Below are positions 63,076 through 64,000 of a DNA stretch of 64,000 bases, piece by piece. The notes under the pieces were generated by a model. It searched no databases and was not told the DNA's origin. It saw only the letters and a program-made list of their open reading frames with translations. The position numbers were made by a program, and so were the translations under genes. Within the stretch, counting starts at the first letter, position 1; each line of letters opens with the position of its first letter. The stretch comes from Pseudoalteromonas haloplanktis ATCC 14393 (GTDB lineage Bacteria; Pseudomonadota; Gammaproteobacteria; Enterobacterales; Alteromonadaceae), in the NCBI RefSeq assembly GCF_000238355.1, contig NZ_AHCA01000011.1, positions 62,001 through 126,000 of the forward strand, in the 5' to 3' direction.

Positions 63076-63912
63076 ATGATCAGCACAGAAATTCAGCAAG
63101 TCGAAAAATACTACACCATGATCAGTGAGTACCTCGTTAAATACAGCATGCAGTTAGTGGGTGCATTGTTGATATTAGTTTTTGGCTTATGGGTCGCACA
63201 GAAAATCTCAAAAATGGTTGCCGCTTTAATGACGCGCAATAACATTGACGTGACGCTCACCAACTTTATCAGTAATGTTGTGAAAGTTTTACTGATCGTG
63301 ATTTTTGTCATTATTGCGTTAGGTAAAATCGGCATAAGTGTTACCCCTTTTGTTGCCGCTATTGGTGCTGCTTCCTTAGGTGCAGGTTTAGCGTTACAAG
63401 GTATGCTATCAAACTATGGCGCTGGCTTAGCCATTATTGCTACTCGCCCCTTTATTGTTGGTGACACGATTGAAGTTAAAAATGTCAGTGGTCAAGTCAA
63501 GACTATCGAACTGGGCTATACCATTTTAATTAACGAAGAAAAAGTCGAAATAACCATTCCCAATAAACATATTGTTGGAGAAATACTGCATAACTCGTTT
63601 AACTACTCATTAGTCAAAGGGGAGATTGATATAGCCTACAATGCCAATGCAGAGCATGCCATCGAGCTTATTGAAAAGGTTTTAAAAGTACATGAGTTAG
63701 TTGCTGATGAACCTAATGCGCAAGTGGGTATTGAGCGCTTTGCACAAAGCGGTGTAACCATTAGCTATCGATACTGGGTGCCAACAACAAAAATTATCGA
63801 AACTAAGCTGGCAATAAATGGCGGTGTTTATAACGCAATTCAGGGGGCAGATATTGAAATTCCATTCCCGCAACGTGTTATTACTATTAATAATCAAGAA
63901 CGTGATAGTTGA
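63076..63912 (+). CDS. mscS: Small-conductance mechanosensitive channel MscS
   Basis: The 278-residue channel has three N-terminal TM helices (about 20-45, 63-82, 88-118). The pore helix TM3 shows the Gly/Ala packing AAIGAASLGAGLALQGMLSNY. A beta domain (FIVGDTIEVKNVSGQV) and the C-terminal cage domain follow (VEITIPNKHIVGEI, RYWVPTTKIIE). It opens under membrane tension and releases solutes on hypo-osmotic shock. Length matches E. coli MscS. It follows lrgAB, perhaps on the same transcript. Confidence 0.95.
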   Translation: MISTEIQQVEKYYTMISEYLVKYSMQLVGALLILVFGLWVAQKISKMVAALMTRNNIDVTLTNFISNVVKVLLIVIFVIIALGKIGISVTPFVAAIGAASLGAGLALQGMLSNYGAGLAIIATRPFIVGDTIEVKNVSGQVKTIELGYTILINEEKVEITIPNKHIVGEILHNSFNYSLVKGEIDIAYNANAEHAIELIEKVLKVHELVADEPNAQVGIERFAQSGVTISYRYWVPTTKIIETKLAINGGVYNAIQGADIEIPFPQRVITINNQERDS

Positions 63913-64000
63913 CCCTGATAATCTTTGGGGTTTAATTTTCTGTGCCGGTGGCAGGTTATCTACACGAATGTAAACAAGATGCGATAATCAACTCAAATTA

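Overview
This AT-rich window comes from a marine gammaproteobacterium of the Alteromonadales, most probably a Pseudoalteromonas or close relative (inference). The reasons are the gene content and order: an rpoE-rseABC-lepA-lepB-rnc-era-recO-pdxJ string, sdhE/ygfZ, arcA/arcB, folE2, a sodium-pumping oxaloacetate decarboxylase, two RND efflux systems and tRNA clusters with encoded CCA ends. Most of it is ordinary chromosome. The accessory or unusual parts are 2.1-9.3 kb, the tRNA cluster at 16.9-17.8 kb, and 36.0-37.8 kb.

Layout. 0-9.3 kb: an MFS exporter, a membrane protein/XRE regulator pair, a 1082-residue winged-helix/NTPase/TPR membrane regulator followed by a small DP-EP-like protein, a PAS-GGDEF cyclase, a periplasmic TPR protein, a very lysine-rich 52-residue protein and an outer-membrane barrel. 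9.3-16.6 kb: mgtE, then an outer-membrane factor/adaptor/RND pump operon. 16.9-17.8 kb: a leftward tRNA operon of three tRNA-Phe and two tRNA-Thr genes with two broken tRNA-Thr copies and a stretch of five adjoining hairpins. 18-29.7 kb: a hybrid kinase, yggX, mutY, trmB, rsmC, a CHASE-type kinase with a YfiR partner, and arcA facing arcB. 29.9-36 kb: folE2, a DUF2726 protein, mtnN with a CbiB-like gene, tyrS and an M23 endopeptidase.

36-37.8 kb is a small accessory islet: a 9x7-bp tandem repeat, the remnant of an FRG-domain gene, a YefM/YoeB toxin-antitoxin pair, palindromic repeats and a 58-residue membrane protein. 37.9-41 kb is oadGAB. Its upstream region carries two sequences that match the PdhR/LldR type of operator. 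Two small envelope/stress genes follow on the other strand.

42-56.4 kb holds vitamin B6, DNA repair, RNA processing, secretion and sigma-E genes. rpoE has its own sigma-E-type promoter. nadB, ygfX-like, sdhE, ygfZ, an SlyD-type FKBP, two envelope proteins and a YciU-like protein come next. 56.4-64 kb holds a second efflux operon (lipoprotein adaptor plus HAE1 pump) with palindromes upstream, a crotonase-family protein, lrgA/lrgB and mscS.

The best candidates for undescribed biology are the winged-helix/NTPase/TPR gene with its DP-EP-like neighbour, the histidine kinase that takes the place of the diguanylate cyclase beside YfiR, the five-hairpin element in the tRNA operon, and the predicted control of oadGAB by a PdhR-like regulator. 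Gene functions were assigned by reading motifs and comparing with remembered family members. No database search was run.
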